Source: Syncephalis plumigaleata (taxonomy: Eukaryota; Zoopagomycota; Zoopagomycetes; Zoopagales; Piptocephalidaceae). From it: 64,000 nt of DNA. Under the pieces are notes generated by a model. It had not been told where the DNA came from, searched no databases, and saw nothing but the letters and a program-made list of their open reading frames with translations. A program made the translations under genes and the position numbers. The DNA lies in assembly GCA_025201365.1 (NCBI GenBank), contig JAIXMF010000001.1:434001-498000 (forward strand), read 5' to 3'. The number at the start of each line of letters is the position of its first letter. Positions within the stretch are counted from its first letter, which is position 1. Shown piece by piece: positions 23,748 to 35,657 of the stretch.

Positions 23748-25435
23748 ATGAAGGATACACCGAATGATATCATCAAGTATATTGCACTTCACGTGGACAC
23801 CGATACACTTATCGCGTTGGCGTGGGTGTCTAAACGCGTAATGAGCAATGTTAGAGAGCTAAAAGCCATGTGGGAGAAACGATACAAAGAGCGATACTCG
23901 CTACTCGACATCAATGAGATGGAGTGGATAAAATGGTATAATAGAACATTGCAAGCGTCTAGACTATCGGTGCTAGGCAATAGATCCACATCCAGAGGGG
24001 ATCGCGAGATTGACTGGTTTATCGCGTTGTATAGGCGATCTGCTGCGAATGCAAATTCATTTAGAAATCATCCAAATCAGCTGAAAGATGTCGTAGAGGA
24101 TGCGTCCGATGATCAACGCCTAGTGATATTGCAACGTGTCGTCTATCGGAGTAAGAAACTAAGAAAGTGTCGTGTTATCGAGCAGTGTCAACCATTAGGC
24201 GGCACGAGTCATACTAGATTTTGGCGATCGCGTAAACTATGTCAGACGGGTATTCGTTCTCGATGGACAGTGGAAGATGTCGTGATTTCCGGCAGTTTTC
24301 TAGTGGTGTTTGCCCGTGAACAGTTGCGCTCCTACTCTGATCACACGAAATTGACAAATTTAATGTTTGTCTGGCCCGTTAACTGTGCAGCGGTGGCGCC
24401 TCCTCGTCAAGTATCGTATCCCTATAAAAACGCAATTAGTATCCGTAATCATTGGGTGTTATTTTTCTATGACAATTTAGAAGTAAGAAAACGAGAGCGT
24501 GTATCGAGGAGTATACGCCTGGTAGACATTGGTACTGGTCAGGTAATTCATCATACGGTGGGTTTGCCCACTTGCATTACATTTATACAACAAGCCACCG
24601 ACAACACGGTGACGGTAATCTTTGGTGCAGTTGATCAAATCGACTCCATCTACGAATATCGATGGAGTGCATGGCAATTCTCCGTTTATTCCTACGACAT
24701 TAGTTGTCGATCCCTAGCACGAGGGAGCTTCTTCGTAAAAGATTATACGAAAGGCCAGTCGCTAATGGAGCGAATAGATGATGATCGTGTCATCTTTACA
24801 TACACGACCGATGTAGCCGACGATTTGCCGAACAACGAGAACGACCAGGAGAGATGTACCGTGACGCTGGCCGTGTTATCCATTCATTACAACAGCGTAG
24901 ACCAGTATGATAATCAACAACAACAACAACCAATTTGGTCGTGTAATGTTGCAATACGATGCGTAATGCCATTCGTATCGCTGGATCGTGTCGTTGTACT
25001 CTCATTTAACGGATGGATGACCTACAGTCTAAGTAATGGTATCTACTCTCCATCACTAGTATCGACACTATTCACTCGTTACTTAGACCACGCTGCTCAA
25101 CTACCTATTCGTACTATATTGCCGATCCATCACGATACATCCCAAATTACTATCTATGCCTGTCGCCCGATCATACATCGTACATTGCCGTTGATCTAAC
25201 CTATCCGGAGCGGGTTGGCAGTCAACGAATCACTCATCTTTTCGACCATGCTAATGTGACCATGGGTGATTCCGTGCAAATGGAGAATACATGTGATAGC
25301 CTGCATCGAATGAGCTATATCAGAACGCCCACCAATACACAGGCTAAGTTGAGGGTGATTCTATGTTCGTGCAACGCATGGCTAGTCGAGCACAATGATA
25401 GTTTCAAAATACTAGACCTGTCCATTTGGTTATAA
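23748..25435 (+). CDS. F-box protein
   Basis: A predicted substrate receptor for an SCF ubiquitin ligase. The start at 23748 (MKDTPNDIIKYIALHVDTDT) opens straight into an F-box-like helix bundle (LIALAWVSKRVMSNVRELKAMWEKRY). About 500 residues with no LRR or clear WD40 signature follow; scattered beta-strand-like segments (VISGSFLVVFAREQL, HWVLFFYDNLEVRKR) suggest a propeller-like C-terminal fold. No introns. One break near 25160 ends the first frame. The next frame carries on at once with normal protein (CLSPDHTSYIAVDLTYPERV) to the TAA at 25433-25435, so a base is probably missing. An upstream in-frame ATG exists at about 23580, but the sequence between is microsatellite. Target unknown; such F-box proteins are often expanded in early fungi (family knowledge). 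Confidence 0.72.
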
Positions 25436-26128
25436 TATGCAGTTGACAGTAATAAAACGGTGCTTCACGCTCTGTATTCATTACAATGAAATTACCGCAA
25501 TTTAGAATAGACGAAAGATGCCCTTTTAGTTTATAGTGTGATCCTATCATACGAATTCACCAAAGACTTACCATTTCACTGTGACTGTAGTGATGATATC
25601 GACATCCTTGCGTTGTATCGATATTAATACATATTATTGCTTATAATATCCCACTTGAATCCTGCTTTTCCAATTATAAACTATTACCTGCGAACTATTG
25701 CGACATGTGGCTATTTAGCATGCATACGCCTGTACATACATTAGTCATCCCTAGACTTGTTGTACTGCTTAGCATGTGTGATGTGACCACTATCCGCTGA
25801 AACAAGCACCCGTCTAACGAGCGTATTTTACCAGAATGTGCTCATTCCGCGGTGTAAAAATCCTGTTTTTGGCCTCTATTCACCCCGAATGTCGTCGTGC
25901 CTTTGTGCTTGACAGGATGATCAATGGGCCATAGTGTCAAAGGGAAAGAGGACGTACATTTAAAACAATGGCATGTAAAGCGGACATGTACGTCCTGTTT
26001 TGTTCTCGAGTAGTTTCCATTCCATCATTATTGTCATTATCATCCATTAATTCATTCGTTTATTTATTTAAATCATCACTGGTTGAGTTTTTCTTTAACT
26101 TTCTTGTTGTAGGATACATTATTACATA
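25436..26128. other. Intergenic spacer
   Basis: About 690 bases without a supported gene. AT-rich, ending in a pyrimidine-rich leader (tttttctttaactttcttgttg) before the membrane-protein start. Confidence 0.6.
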
Positions 26129-27203
26129 ATGTCTATCGCTAGCATTGAACACAATCAACATTACGATGAGGCATGGGCACATAATGCAACTCGATTCTGG
26201 GGTATTCCGATGCATCCCACGAGTCAGCAAAGCATCTTTGATTACGTTGTCGAGCCTGTTGATAGCATAATCGATACGCGGAAACGACTACTAGGCATTC
26301 AACTCCAGTTAACGGTATTCCTGCTAGGTGGATGCATTTTCATTGCAATCTAAATATTTCAGTACATTTGATCAAACGCAACTACACATCCTACCCGGAT
26401 GGTGCTGTCTATTATCGTCTCTTTTCGGCACATCATTGGCCGTATTATACGCGTTTGCCATGCTTGTCCCTGGCATCAATTGTCATTTGATGGCATGGTA
26501 TTTTATGCGGTGAAAAACTTGGCTTGCTTCTCGCATTCCACCATTATTCTTCACAAAGTGTACTTGGTACTACGAAAGCGACGCTGGGTATTTATCGTTG
26601 GCACGCTATTTAACACGCTACATCTGGGTCTAGCGGCAATACTGTTCACATCGTCAGTCATCAAATTAATGCCATACTACGGCTGCGTCATCAATTACAT
26701 CTCGCTAGCACCGCTTCTTTGCGTGACCACTACTACACCGCAGAGCGTGCTCTTCCTATACATATTCAGTTATATTGCCTATCAACAATATAGGAAGCTT
26801 GGCTTACGCGCTTGGAAGCAATTGACGAAAGACGGGATTCGAGCCATGATTCTGGTACTTGTGGCCAATCTCTTATGTAATGTAACGCTTTCCACTCAAG
26901 CGGGCCGAGATTTGGGCGACCTGCTTTTCTACATCGATTGGTAAGAATGATCAAGTGTTTTTGAGTTGTTTACACAAGCATTAGCAGCGTTGCTAACTGA
27001 CGAATTCATCTAGGATATTGACGCTAACGATATTGACAAACTATTGTGTCAATGTGTGTAATGCGGCCAATTTGCTGAAAGAAGACGAGGATAGCAACTC
27101 GGATACAACGCGCGTCGACATTATACCGACGATCACATCATCCTACGGACGATTCTTGTCGAATGCACGTTTAACTTCATATTTTAATATAAAATCGAAA
27201 TAA
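26129..27203 (+). CDS. Seven-helix membrane protein (GPCR-like, unassigned)
   Basis: Begins MSIASIEHNQHYDEAW with a soluble N-terminus. About seven hydrophobic segments follow: IQLQLTVFLLGGCIFIAI; CCLLSSLFGTSLAVLYAFAM; a helix after INCHLMAWYF containing KNLACFSHSTIILHKVYLVL; FIVGTLFNTLHLGLAAILFT; a long LLCVTTTTPQSVLFLYIFSY; AMILVLVANLLCNVTL; and LLFYIDW joined over an intron (about 26941-27013) to ILTLTILTNYCVNV. A short cytoplasmic-type tail ends at 27203. Two frame breaks (about 26340 and 26500); the second fits one missing T in a T run. The topology suits a receptor or transporter-like sensor, but I see no class-specific motif such as DRY or NPxxY. It lies in the accessory cluster with the secreted repeat and F-box genes. 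Confidence 0.7.
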
Positions 27204-28101
27204 GCACCATTACAAATAAATATAATACTATCATTTACACTGGTATTAACAACAGATATGTGCACATCATACTGAATCAAATACGACGAATGGAACGAGT
27301 ATCGAATGATGCTTTATTAAAAGCGCGCATAAATAACGAGTAAAGAAAGAAAAAAGAGGAATGCCGCAAAAGGGACATGATGCAGAAAGAGAGAGCTGGA
27401 GAGAGACTGGAGAGCAATTCCACACATCCGCGCGTGTGTTCACCATCAACCACGATAACACAAGTGGTCCAAATGACCGGTTGCTGCGTTAAATGGTGAA
27501 CATGATGTAAAGTAGCGAAACTTAATACCCGTTCACGCCGCAAAAGGGGCCGGGCTGGACCAAGGAAAGGTGTGACGAAAGAGGAGGCACACTACGTCAT
27601 AGCCAGGCCATTGACTAGAGGAAAGCAGAACAGGGCAGTTAATACGCATGAATAGTCGCGAGGATATGGTAAAGCGGGAAAGTGGATAGTAACAGGGATG
27701 AGGAAGAGGAGAGGGACATGATAAATAATGAAAGGGAAGTCGAGGAGGAGGAGAGCAGGGATGATTACTGGAAAAGTAAAGGAAATCGACCAACACATAT
27801 AATAAGAATACAAGAATAAACCAAGTAGCAATAACAAAGACTCGCAATGAAATGGAAAAAGGAATGAATGAGGAATAGGAATGATAAATAATAACAATAA
27901 TAACACGAGAGATGAATAGCGTATACTAATTAGACTGATAATACTGATGATAATAGCAATAAGAGTAAGAGTAATAGTGAGTAAATAATAAGAGATAGTA
28001 ATCAGTATAGGCTATTCATCATATAGTCCACATGAAAGGTTAACATATATATATATATGCAATCCAATTGATTCTATTTACAATGGATGGATTGCCATTG
28101 A
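27204..28101. other. Convergent spacer with strongly purine-biased strand
   Basis: About 900 bases between two convergent genes. From about 27330 to 27860 the plus strand is markedly rich in G and A (gagagag, ggaagagga, gaggaggag). No supported coding sequence on either strand. Confidence 0.6.
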
Positions 28102-29318
28102 TTAACCTTGAGCGGATACGGGTGCTTTTGTTTTTAGTTCTGTTTCCTCTACAAATAATTGAACCTTCATTAATCCGGTATCCATTGATTTCATAGGAAT
28201 TAATTTTGCTGATGATCAGGGCATAGAGCATCCTTTGGTTGGTCATCTGGTACCCAAGGGAATCCATTCTATTGTGATTTTATATGAGTTATACTCGCTA
28301 TTATCTAATACACATAATGATTGATTGATGATTGCTAATTACCTGTGTAGCCGATGGGTACCATCATTCAATTGTAATACAAGGGCAAATGTGCAATCTA
28401 TATCATATTCACGAGTGATTAGCCAAGGTAGACTATTGAGTATTGTTAGCAAGCATCAACATACCAGGTGGATTTGGATGTAATACTGCATCGCATAAGC
28501 TGATCTTTAATAGGAATGCACGTAGATAGGCCTCAACATCGGCTGCGGTCAATCCACCTTCCGCACTAGTAGTTAAGAAATGATTATGAGCTAATTAGCG
28601 GAACTATACGAGGAATAATCGATCATATCGGTGGCAATACTTACACAGCTTCCTTATCGATAGATTTAGGATCGATCAACGCGTCAATCTCGAATACAAA
28701 TCGCTCCACCGGGGTATAGGCCTTATTAACCACAACAAGACATATACGTTCCACGGCACCCTAGTAACAATAGGATAAACCAATAAATGTGATTAGATCA
28801 ACGATAACACGATGCACTCCCTTACATATGGGTACATAAACATATGTGTAGTAATCTATATATGTATACGCATACCTTTTCCAGATCAGGACGGCAGGCT
28901 CGAATCATATCCTTGACGTATTCCACGAGTTCAGGGTGACGAGCAACATGAACTGGTACGTTGTATTTCTTTTGACGTTCGAAAAGATCTAATAGTGTAC
29001 AGATATGAATATATACAGTAATAAAAAAAAGATAAAAAAACTAAATGTCTATTTCTACTTACGTGGTGGATAAAGCTCGCGTATGTATAGTATCATATGG
29101 ATAGCCGTTTCCACTTGATAATGCATATATAATTAGCTTATGATACTATTTCATCGAATCAAGCATTCGATAGACTAGTATACTTACGAAAATCACATAC
29201 AACATCGACCGTTTCTAAACACGAATCAAGCAAGCAGATGAGTATAAATTGGACTGACTGTAATTCAACACGATTACCTACCAGCATAATTGAGTATTTG
29301 TGACTCAGTAGTCGCCAT
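28102..29318 (-). CDS. REV7: REV7/MAD2L2-like HORMA protein
   Basis: The HORMA subunit of translesion polymerase zeta, which bridges Rev3 and Rev1. In animals it also acts in shieldin and the anaphase checkpoint. Eight exons, with all splices GT..AG. Family-typical sequence runs in order: DFLETAIHMILYIRELYPP, then FERQKKYNVPVHVARHPEL, then RPVEKF-type TPVERFVFEID, then AFLLKISLCDAVLHPNPPG, then CTFALVLQL. The C-terminal seatbelt follows as FPWVPDDQ and IPMKSMDTGLMKVQLFVEE. The final exon needs two frame changes (near its start at about 28255 and at about 28203), both consistent with a missing base, one in an A run. The length of about 215 residues fits the family. The name rests on strong colinear similarity to human MAD2L2, recalled rather than searched. 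Confidence 0.88.
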
Positions 29319-30732
29319 GATATTCAATCTTTTAGTTATTTGCTAAGCAAAGGTATGTTTCAATACAATGAATGGTATAGAGGAAGAGAAAGAGAGAGAG
29401 CGAGAAATATAGTAAGGAGATAGTCGGTAATGTTAGAGTGAGCGGCGTTATATACACTATACCGGGACAAATAAGACAAGTGAAAAGGGAGAAAGAAAGA
29501 GAAAGAGAGAAGGAGAGAGAGAGAGAGACAGAGGTGGGGGAGAGCGCATTGATGACGACAATTAAGCTGGGATTGTGTTGCCCATCTACTTGGCATATGA
29601 CAGTAAATCGATGATAACCACACACACACACACATGTCACCATTTTCATGTCCAAAGTGGTGCATACTTTTATTATTATTAGCAATAGTAGTAGTAGCTC
29701 ACTTGCATATACCTCTTTACTATAATGATTTGTTCCGATGCCGAGCATCCCATAAAAATGACGAAATTACATGGTATCGGTACTCCCGTTAACACCACCT
29801 ATGACTAGGAGTGTATATTTGTGTACAAATGGCTACACCTATAAGTATGCGTGTATGTATGTGCCTACATGGTAATAATCGTTTAAGAGCCGGCCAGGCA
29901 GTATTATCACATGACATGAACGTGACAAATGTCTGGACAATATGGCATGACATGATAAATCATCATGTTTAGCTGCATCATTCATTGCCACGCGTATTAA
30001 ACAAAGCGTAAAAAATGACTTGTACACTCTAACTTTCTTTGTTGTAATTCCAACAGAAAGACATTATTGCATATCATTGGATTTACCATTATCTACGAAT
30101 GAATACACGAGTCATGTATTAGTATCATGAGATATCCTAGTGTGATTATGTGTTATTACTCATTATGACTACGAACTATACTCGATTGCTTCTTGAGCTG
30201 TTTTTAACTTCAGATCAAGCGTATAATTAACTTTATTCAATAAAACAATTATAGCATCACTATCGAGAATGAATCATTATTGGTCGTTTTGGTAATGCTT
30301 GTGATGAGTTCTTATTTTCTAATCGAAAATCTTGGCAGTCTACGGCCGCTTAGCTATGAAATACGAAATAGCAATAGTTGGCCTTTCTCATTCGCTCATT
30401 CTTTGTATATTTATGGTAAGCAATGGATTTATTCATAATTCTAATGTAAGCGGTGTTTCGTTTGCCGAGTCGCTTTCTATCTGACTTTCTATCTGACTTT
30501 CTATCTATCCTTCTAGCTTCTAACTACTACAGTCTTCATACGCACTTACAAGCTCACAATATTATCGCATCAACCTTCTTTCTTTCCTTCTTCTTTCTTC
30601 TTCTCAAGTATCGTATTCTCTCACCGTCAAACTTTCATTGTAACGTGCACTTACTTATTCCTTGTTTATCGACATACTTGCATATCATTCTTGCCTTTTT
30701 TGTTTTAGTTATTTACATTACCACTTATTTTC
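29319..30732. other. Divergent upstream region of REV7 and the ubiquitin hydrolase
   Basis: About 1.4 kb. GA-rich tracts at about 29385-29410 and 29480-29535 (CT-rich toward REV7), a (CA)n run at about 29620-29634, and CTAT/TTCT repeats at about 30475-30510. ORFs present are repeat-driven. No gene supported. Confidence 0.6.
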
Positions 30733-33195
30733 ATGCTGAATGTCAAATCACTTGGTCAGATAGGTCCAGCAATACGTCGCTGGTTATTGGGCACCACCGA
30801 GTCTGAACGACGAGAAATTAAAATAGCCAAAGGTAGTTTATTCGTAACTTATCTGCATTGCTAGTAGCTAATGGCAGTAATTTCTACTCTTTATATACGT
30901 AGTCGCCTCTTATTTGGACTTACAGGGTGTGGAGACCACGGTTGAAGAACGAGAACGGGCACTTGAACGATTTAACTGGGATGTATCGGCGAGTGTAGCC
31001 TACCTGGAAAGTATGGCTTTAGCGAAAGCTGGCGTACTACTACCCATTATGGAGAATGTACCAATAAGTGGTATTGAAAACTTTAACGGTACCAGCTGCT
31101 ACATAGGTTAGTACTAACTACTACTACTACTACTACTACTACTAGAACGTATTTAATGAACATCCGCTTATTGAATATACAACACTCGTAGATAGCCTAC
31201 TATTTGCCATGTTCGGCTGTCAAGATGCATTCGATGCCCTATTGCAACCTCGTTCTCTATCACATCCATTGGCCACTCGTGTACAGATAACCTGTCGAGT
31301 CATTGTCAATCAGTTACGAGCGGGACAATCGGTGGCACGCCCTACAGTACGCCAATTGTGCGAGGATCTAGCAGCGTGTGGCTGGCGAGGAGTTCGACTA
31401 TCACCACCCATGACTGCCATGACACATCTAGCAATGTCAGGTCGTAGTTTCGGTGGTAGTAGTGGTGGTATGACTTTATTGCGCATCAGCACCTGCCAAC
31501 GCCACGACTACAACAACTACAACAGCAACTACTACTAGTAATAATCGTGTAGAAACTATAGTAAAATCGGACTTTGATAACACATCATCATCATCGGCAT
31601 TGTCATCGACATCATCGTCGGCTGGCTCGTCATCCAATGCTACACCATCTAATTCTATACCTTCTTCTTCTTCTTTGTCAGGACCACCATTTATAACCAC
31701 AACCCAGGAGGATGCGGGTGAACTATTCATGTTTCTAACAGATTTACTTGAACTGCCCTATCTACCATTTCAAGTTCGTATGTTACATACAGGTCGTTCC
31801 GATACAGATGATAATCGACTAGTTACAGAGCGACTACTTCAGTTGGCAATACCCGATAATGAAGATGACAAAGACAAGCGAATGACGCATAAATTAGCGG
31901 CAGAACGTAAAAAAAGCTATCGTCGAAATGAGAAACATAATAGCAATGGCAACAACAACAACAACATCTACACTAGTAATTCAGCATCATGGTTTGGTCA
32001 ACGTATCATCAATGGTATTGGTGGTGGCGAATCATCGAATGAACCCATCTCACTTGAACGCCTATTGACTATGCATTTCTTTGGTACGCGTGTTGAAGGA
32101 TTACGTCGACGTAAATTGAAGCAAATCAATCAAGAACCAAAAGTTAATATCAATTCAAATGAACATGACCCATCATCAGCAGTGAATGATGTAGATGAAG
32201 ATAACAATGGCAATACAATTGAAACAACCATGCCATTAATGCCACAACTAGTAGAGATCTTACGACGATCCGGATCAATCTCCTCGATTATTCAATTGGA
32301 TGCATGGTCCGCTCTATCCATGCTACCATTCTGGTCTGCCGAGAATGAGTCGGGTCAGCGTACAGCCGCACAATCGGCACATTTCCCTGATCGACGTATT
32401 CTCCTACCGATGATGCTTAAACGCTACCGACAAACATTGACCGGTCGATGGATACGCTCTAGTAGACGGGTAATTGTACCAGAGGAACTTGATTTTACTC
32501 CATTTGTTACACATACAGATACAGAATCTAGCAATGGTCATCGTGTACAATATCGACTCACCCTACAAGCAGTCGTATGTCATCGTGGTGCCTCACTCGA
32601 TCGTGGTCATTATGTAGCCTATTGTCGTCAATACATTTCAAATAGTATGATGACATCAGCCATTACTCATAGTAATAGTAATAGTAATAGTAGTGAAAGT
32701 TGGCAAAGTGCACGTTCCTCTACCTTACCACATATGAGTACGCCATCTTCATCACTACAATCTCAACATCAACAGCAGCAGAATAAGAATGATGATATCC
32801 ACAATAGTAATGCACATGCAAAGCAACAAGATGGTACATCAACATCAACTAATAAGAAGTCGATGGATGTACAACGACATGATCAGCTACCTAGTAATAA
32901 TCATTCTTCTTCTTATCCTCGAAATAAGAAGCATACAGAATCGTCACTATCCTCGCCGATAGTCAATTCGACTTGCACTAGTACATTAACTGAACGTGAT
33001 AGTCAATGGTTACGTATGGATGACACGGCATCTGAAACTAGTCGTGTACGTGTCATGTCCACGGAAGCTGCCTTCAAGGAAATTGATCACGATGCCTATT
33101 TACTATTCTATCATCTTACACCAATTAGTATGAATGAGTCTATGCCAGCCGTATTGCCTAGACGAATGCAAATTGGTCGTGAACACACTATATAA
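30733..33195 (+). CDS. Ubiquitin carboxyl-terminal hydrolase (peptidase C19, fungal family)
   Basis: A cysteine deubiquitinase. Exons are 30733-30832, 30903-31106 and 31192-33195. A helical, UBA-like N-terminus (ERALERFNWDVSASVAYLE) precedes the Cys box ENFNGTSCYIDSLLFAMFG, whose Cys is the predicted nucleophile. Then come TQEDAGELFMFLTDLLELP (QQD-like box), the substrate-finger region and the His box SLDRGHYVAYCRQY. A late WLRMDDT is followed by DHDAYLLFYHLTPI. Long Ser/Asn/Gln inserts interrupt the catalytic fold, a known habit of this family. One frame break lies at about 31400-31480, between GWRG and the Ser-rich linker. The start at 30733 gives a helix (ESERREIKIAKVASYLDL) that matches relatives. 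Substrate or chain preference is not shown. Confidence 0.88.
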
Positions 33196-33294
33196 TTAGT
33201 TGTTATAGTAGTATTTTTGTACCTTTAGATTATTAATAAACTATACACATCGAGTATACACAATATATTGCAAATCATACTGATTTCATTTTAT

Positions 33295-34226
33295 TTACTG
33301 TTTATCCGCAATAGGATTGGCATGAATAGTTACAGAGCGTATACGGATCTCCTGTATCGGTCGATTCTTCTGATCTACCGGTACTTTCTCCAGGGCATCA
33401 AGGGTTGTGTCAGCACCATCGATTACCCTAATAACATGACAGGTTCATTGTTGATATCCATTTTTACATTAGACCTGATTACTTACTTGCCAAATATCGT
33501 ATATTTCGTGTCTAAATGAGTTTGTTTACCGTAGGTAATAAAGAACTGAGATCCATTCGTATCCGGTCCAGAATTAGCCATACTTACGATACCGCGTGCA
33601 TTATGCTAATTACAGCATTGTTAATGTTATTCATAGCACATCAAGTTAATAGGATGACGAGTATCTCAATCTACCTTTAGCGTTGAGCGAATCTCATCCT
33701 CGAATTTACGACCCCAAATGGAATTACCACCCTTGCCAGTGCCTATTACATTATCAATATCATGTCATGTATATTATTCATTATTGTTTACGAGTATTTA
33801 CCTGTAGGATCGCCTGTCTAAGTATAGGAATAGTTGATGTATGTCAGTATACGTATAGAAAGATAGAACTCTATTAACGCTTACTTGAACCATGAATCCT
33901 GCAATATTCCTAGGTGACAGTGTTATTTCTTGTTACCACTCTATTATTATCTCTACATACCTATGGAATAGTACATTGTCATAGTAGCCGCTGGCACAAA
34001 GAGCCAAAAAGTTCTACAGCACAAGATAAGTGCATGCTTAAACGCGTAATAATTACAAATAAATTACCTCTGCGGCTTTTGGTACTGCTTCACAAAATAC
34101 TTCAATCTTAAGATCACCTAGATCTGTATGCAGTGTAACCGACTATTCATACAATACGTAAACCATTAGCTTGTATGAATAATAGTCGATATAGAAATGG
34201 AAGCGTAGTGACATAGCACTTACCAT
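33295..34226 (-). CDS. PPIL3: Cyclophilin-type peptidyl-prolyl isomerase, PPIL3-like
   Basis: A small nuclear cyclophilin found in spliceosomes of animals and fungi. An intact frame of about 160 residues runs over eight exons: 34224-34226, 34068-34142, 33961-34013, 33885-33909, 33802-33817, 33675-33742, 33487-33605 and 33295-33427. Key motifs are [38 protein letters not shown] (joined over splices), [20 protein letters not shown] and FGKVIDG. The catalytic Arg (NVLFHRN) and the QTGD and QFFI residues are present. The coding part of exon 1 is just the ATG, and exon 5 is a 16-nt microexon (ACAGGCGATCCTACAG). The start is 123 bp from the ESF2 start on the other strand. Confidence 0.93.
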
Positions 34227-34349
34227 TGTAGTAAAGAAAATGAAAACAAGTAGAAATGTGAATTCCACATTCAAGAGTCCGTTTGCGTTTTTTCTTTTTT
34301 TTCTTTCTTATTACTTTATTATCAAAGACCACTTTGCTAGATTTCAACT
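34227..34349. promoter_or_regulatory. 123-bp bidirectional promoter (PPIL3 / ESF2)
   Basis: Only 123 bases separate two divergent ATGs. It contains an A/T-rich stretch with a long T/C run (ttttttctttttttctttctt) next to the ESF2 side. Both genes serve nuclear RNA processing, so a shared core promoter is likely. Confidence 0.6.
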
Positions 34350-35547
34350 ATGGACGACGTTTATCGATTGAGTGATAGTGATGCAGCAGTATCTGACGAG
34401 GAAGAAACACTGGAACAGTTGGAGAAAGGACAACAACGTAAACGTACTACAATGAGTGATTCCGAAGATGATATGAGTAGTGAAGATAATACGGATATGG
34501 AGGATACAATGAATAATGACATTGAAGATGAAGAAGATGAAGATGAAGATATGGAAATGATGGATGAATCTACGAGTAACGATGGTAAACGTAAGAAATC
34601 GAATATCGTTAAAGGATTGACATCCGAGGAATTGGAGCACTATAAGAAGGCGCAGGAACGTTCAGGTCTCGTTTATTTATCGCGTATTCCACCATTTATG
34701 AAGCCACATAAGATACGTCACTTACTATCGCAGTATGGTCATATTGGACGTATTTACCTTGCACCAGAAGGTAAGAAGCATTGGTTATTACTATAAATAG
34801 ATGGATAGATACTAATCTACGAGTGGATAGATGAACATGCACGTAAACGACGACGACGTATGGGTGGCAATAGGAAACTAATGTTCACTGAGGGTTGGGT
34901 AGAGTTTAAAGACAAGGGTATTGCTAAACAAGTGGCCAAATCACTTAATGCACAACCCATTGGTAAGTTAAACAAGCAGTATATCAATATATATAAAATT
35001 ACTAATAGATGGTATTATTATTAGGTGGTAGTGGTCATAAACGTGGTTTTTATCAACATGATTTATGGAATATTAAATATCTACCAAAATTCAAATGGAA
35101 TCACTTGACTGAACGTATAGGTAATACTAGTATATATATATGTATAGTTCATGCATTTATTAATATGGTCGATGTATGTTATTTGTGAATTATAGCTTAT
35201 GAACGAGCAGCACGACAACAACGAATGCAAACGGAATTGGAACAGGCACGACGTGAGAATAAGCTTTACCTACAGAATGTGGAGCGTGGTCAATTGCTTG
35301 ATACGATAAGAACGAGGAAACAAGAGCGTAAAACGAAGAAATCAACTAGCACATCTACCAATGCATCAGTATCTCGTATAGATCCGAATATGGAGCGTGT
35401 ACACCGTACCTTCCGACAGAAATCCGTTGTCAAGAGTGAAGTTGATGCCGAGAAACAAAGCATGAAGAAGTCGAAGAAGCAGAGTTCAACGCATCCACCA
35501 CTAAAGTAGACTCGCAAGTGGCATCCGTATTAGCCAAGCTATTCTAA
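34350..35547 (+). CDS. ESF2: Pre-rRNA processing factor ESF2/ABT1
   Basis: A nucleolar RRM protein of the small-subunit processome; in yeast Esf2 stimulates the Dbp8 helicase. Exons are 34350-34770, 34831-34962, 35025-35120 and 35196-35547. An acidic N-terminus (DIEDEEDEDEDMEMMDE) leads to the RRM: GLVYLSRIPPFMKPHKIR and HLLSQYGHIGRIYLAPE. Then come a basic insert (ARKRRRRMGGNRK), FTEGWVEFKDKGIAKQVA and the family segment GFYQHDLWNIKYLPKFKWNH. A coiled-coil tail follows (QQRMQTELEQARRENKLYLQ). Near 35475-35485 the frame breaks. After it the expected C-terminus VDSQVASVLAKLF ends at the TAA at 35545-35547; one base is probably missing. Confidence 0.92.
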
Positions 35548-35657
35548 CACTTTTAACTACGTGCTCTCCTCTCTCATTACATCATTGAACACACGAGATA
35601 TATTCATTGCTATTTCCAATTACTTTATTATAATAATTACAATAAATCAAATACTTA

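Noticed and set aside
27267-27906. Overlapping minus-strand ORFs of 64-104 residues
   Set aside because: They reflect CT-rich strand bias in a convergent spacer and show no domain or exon structure.
29332-29748. Minus-strand ORFs with runs of Ser/Leu/Phe
   Set aside because: Read-through of GA/CT repeats upstream of REV7.
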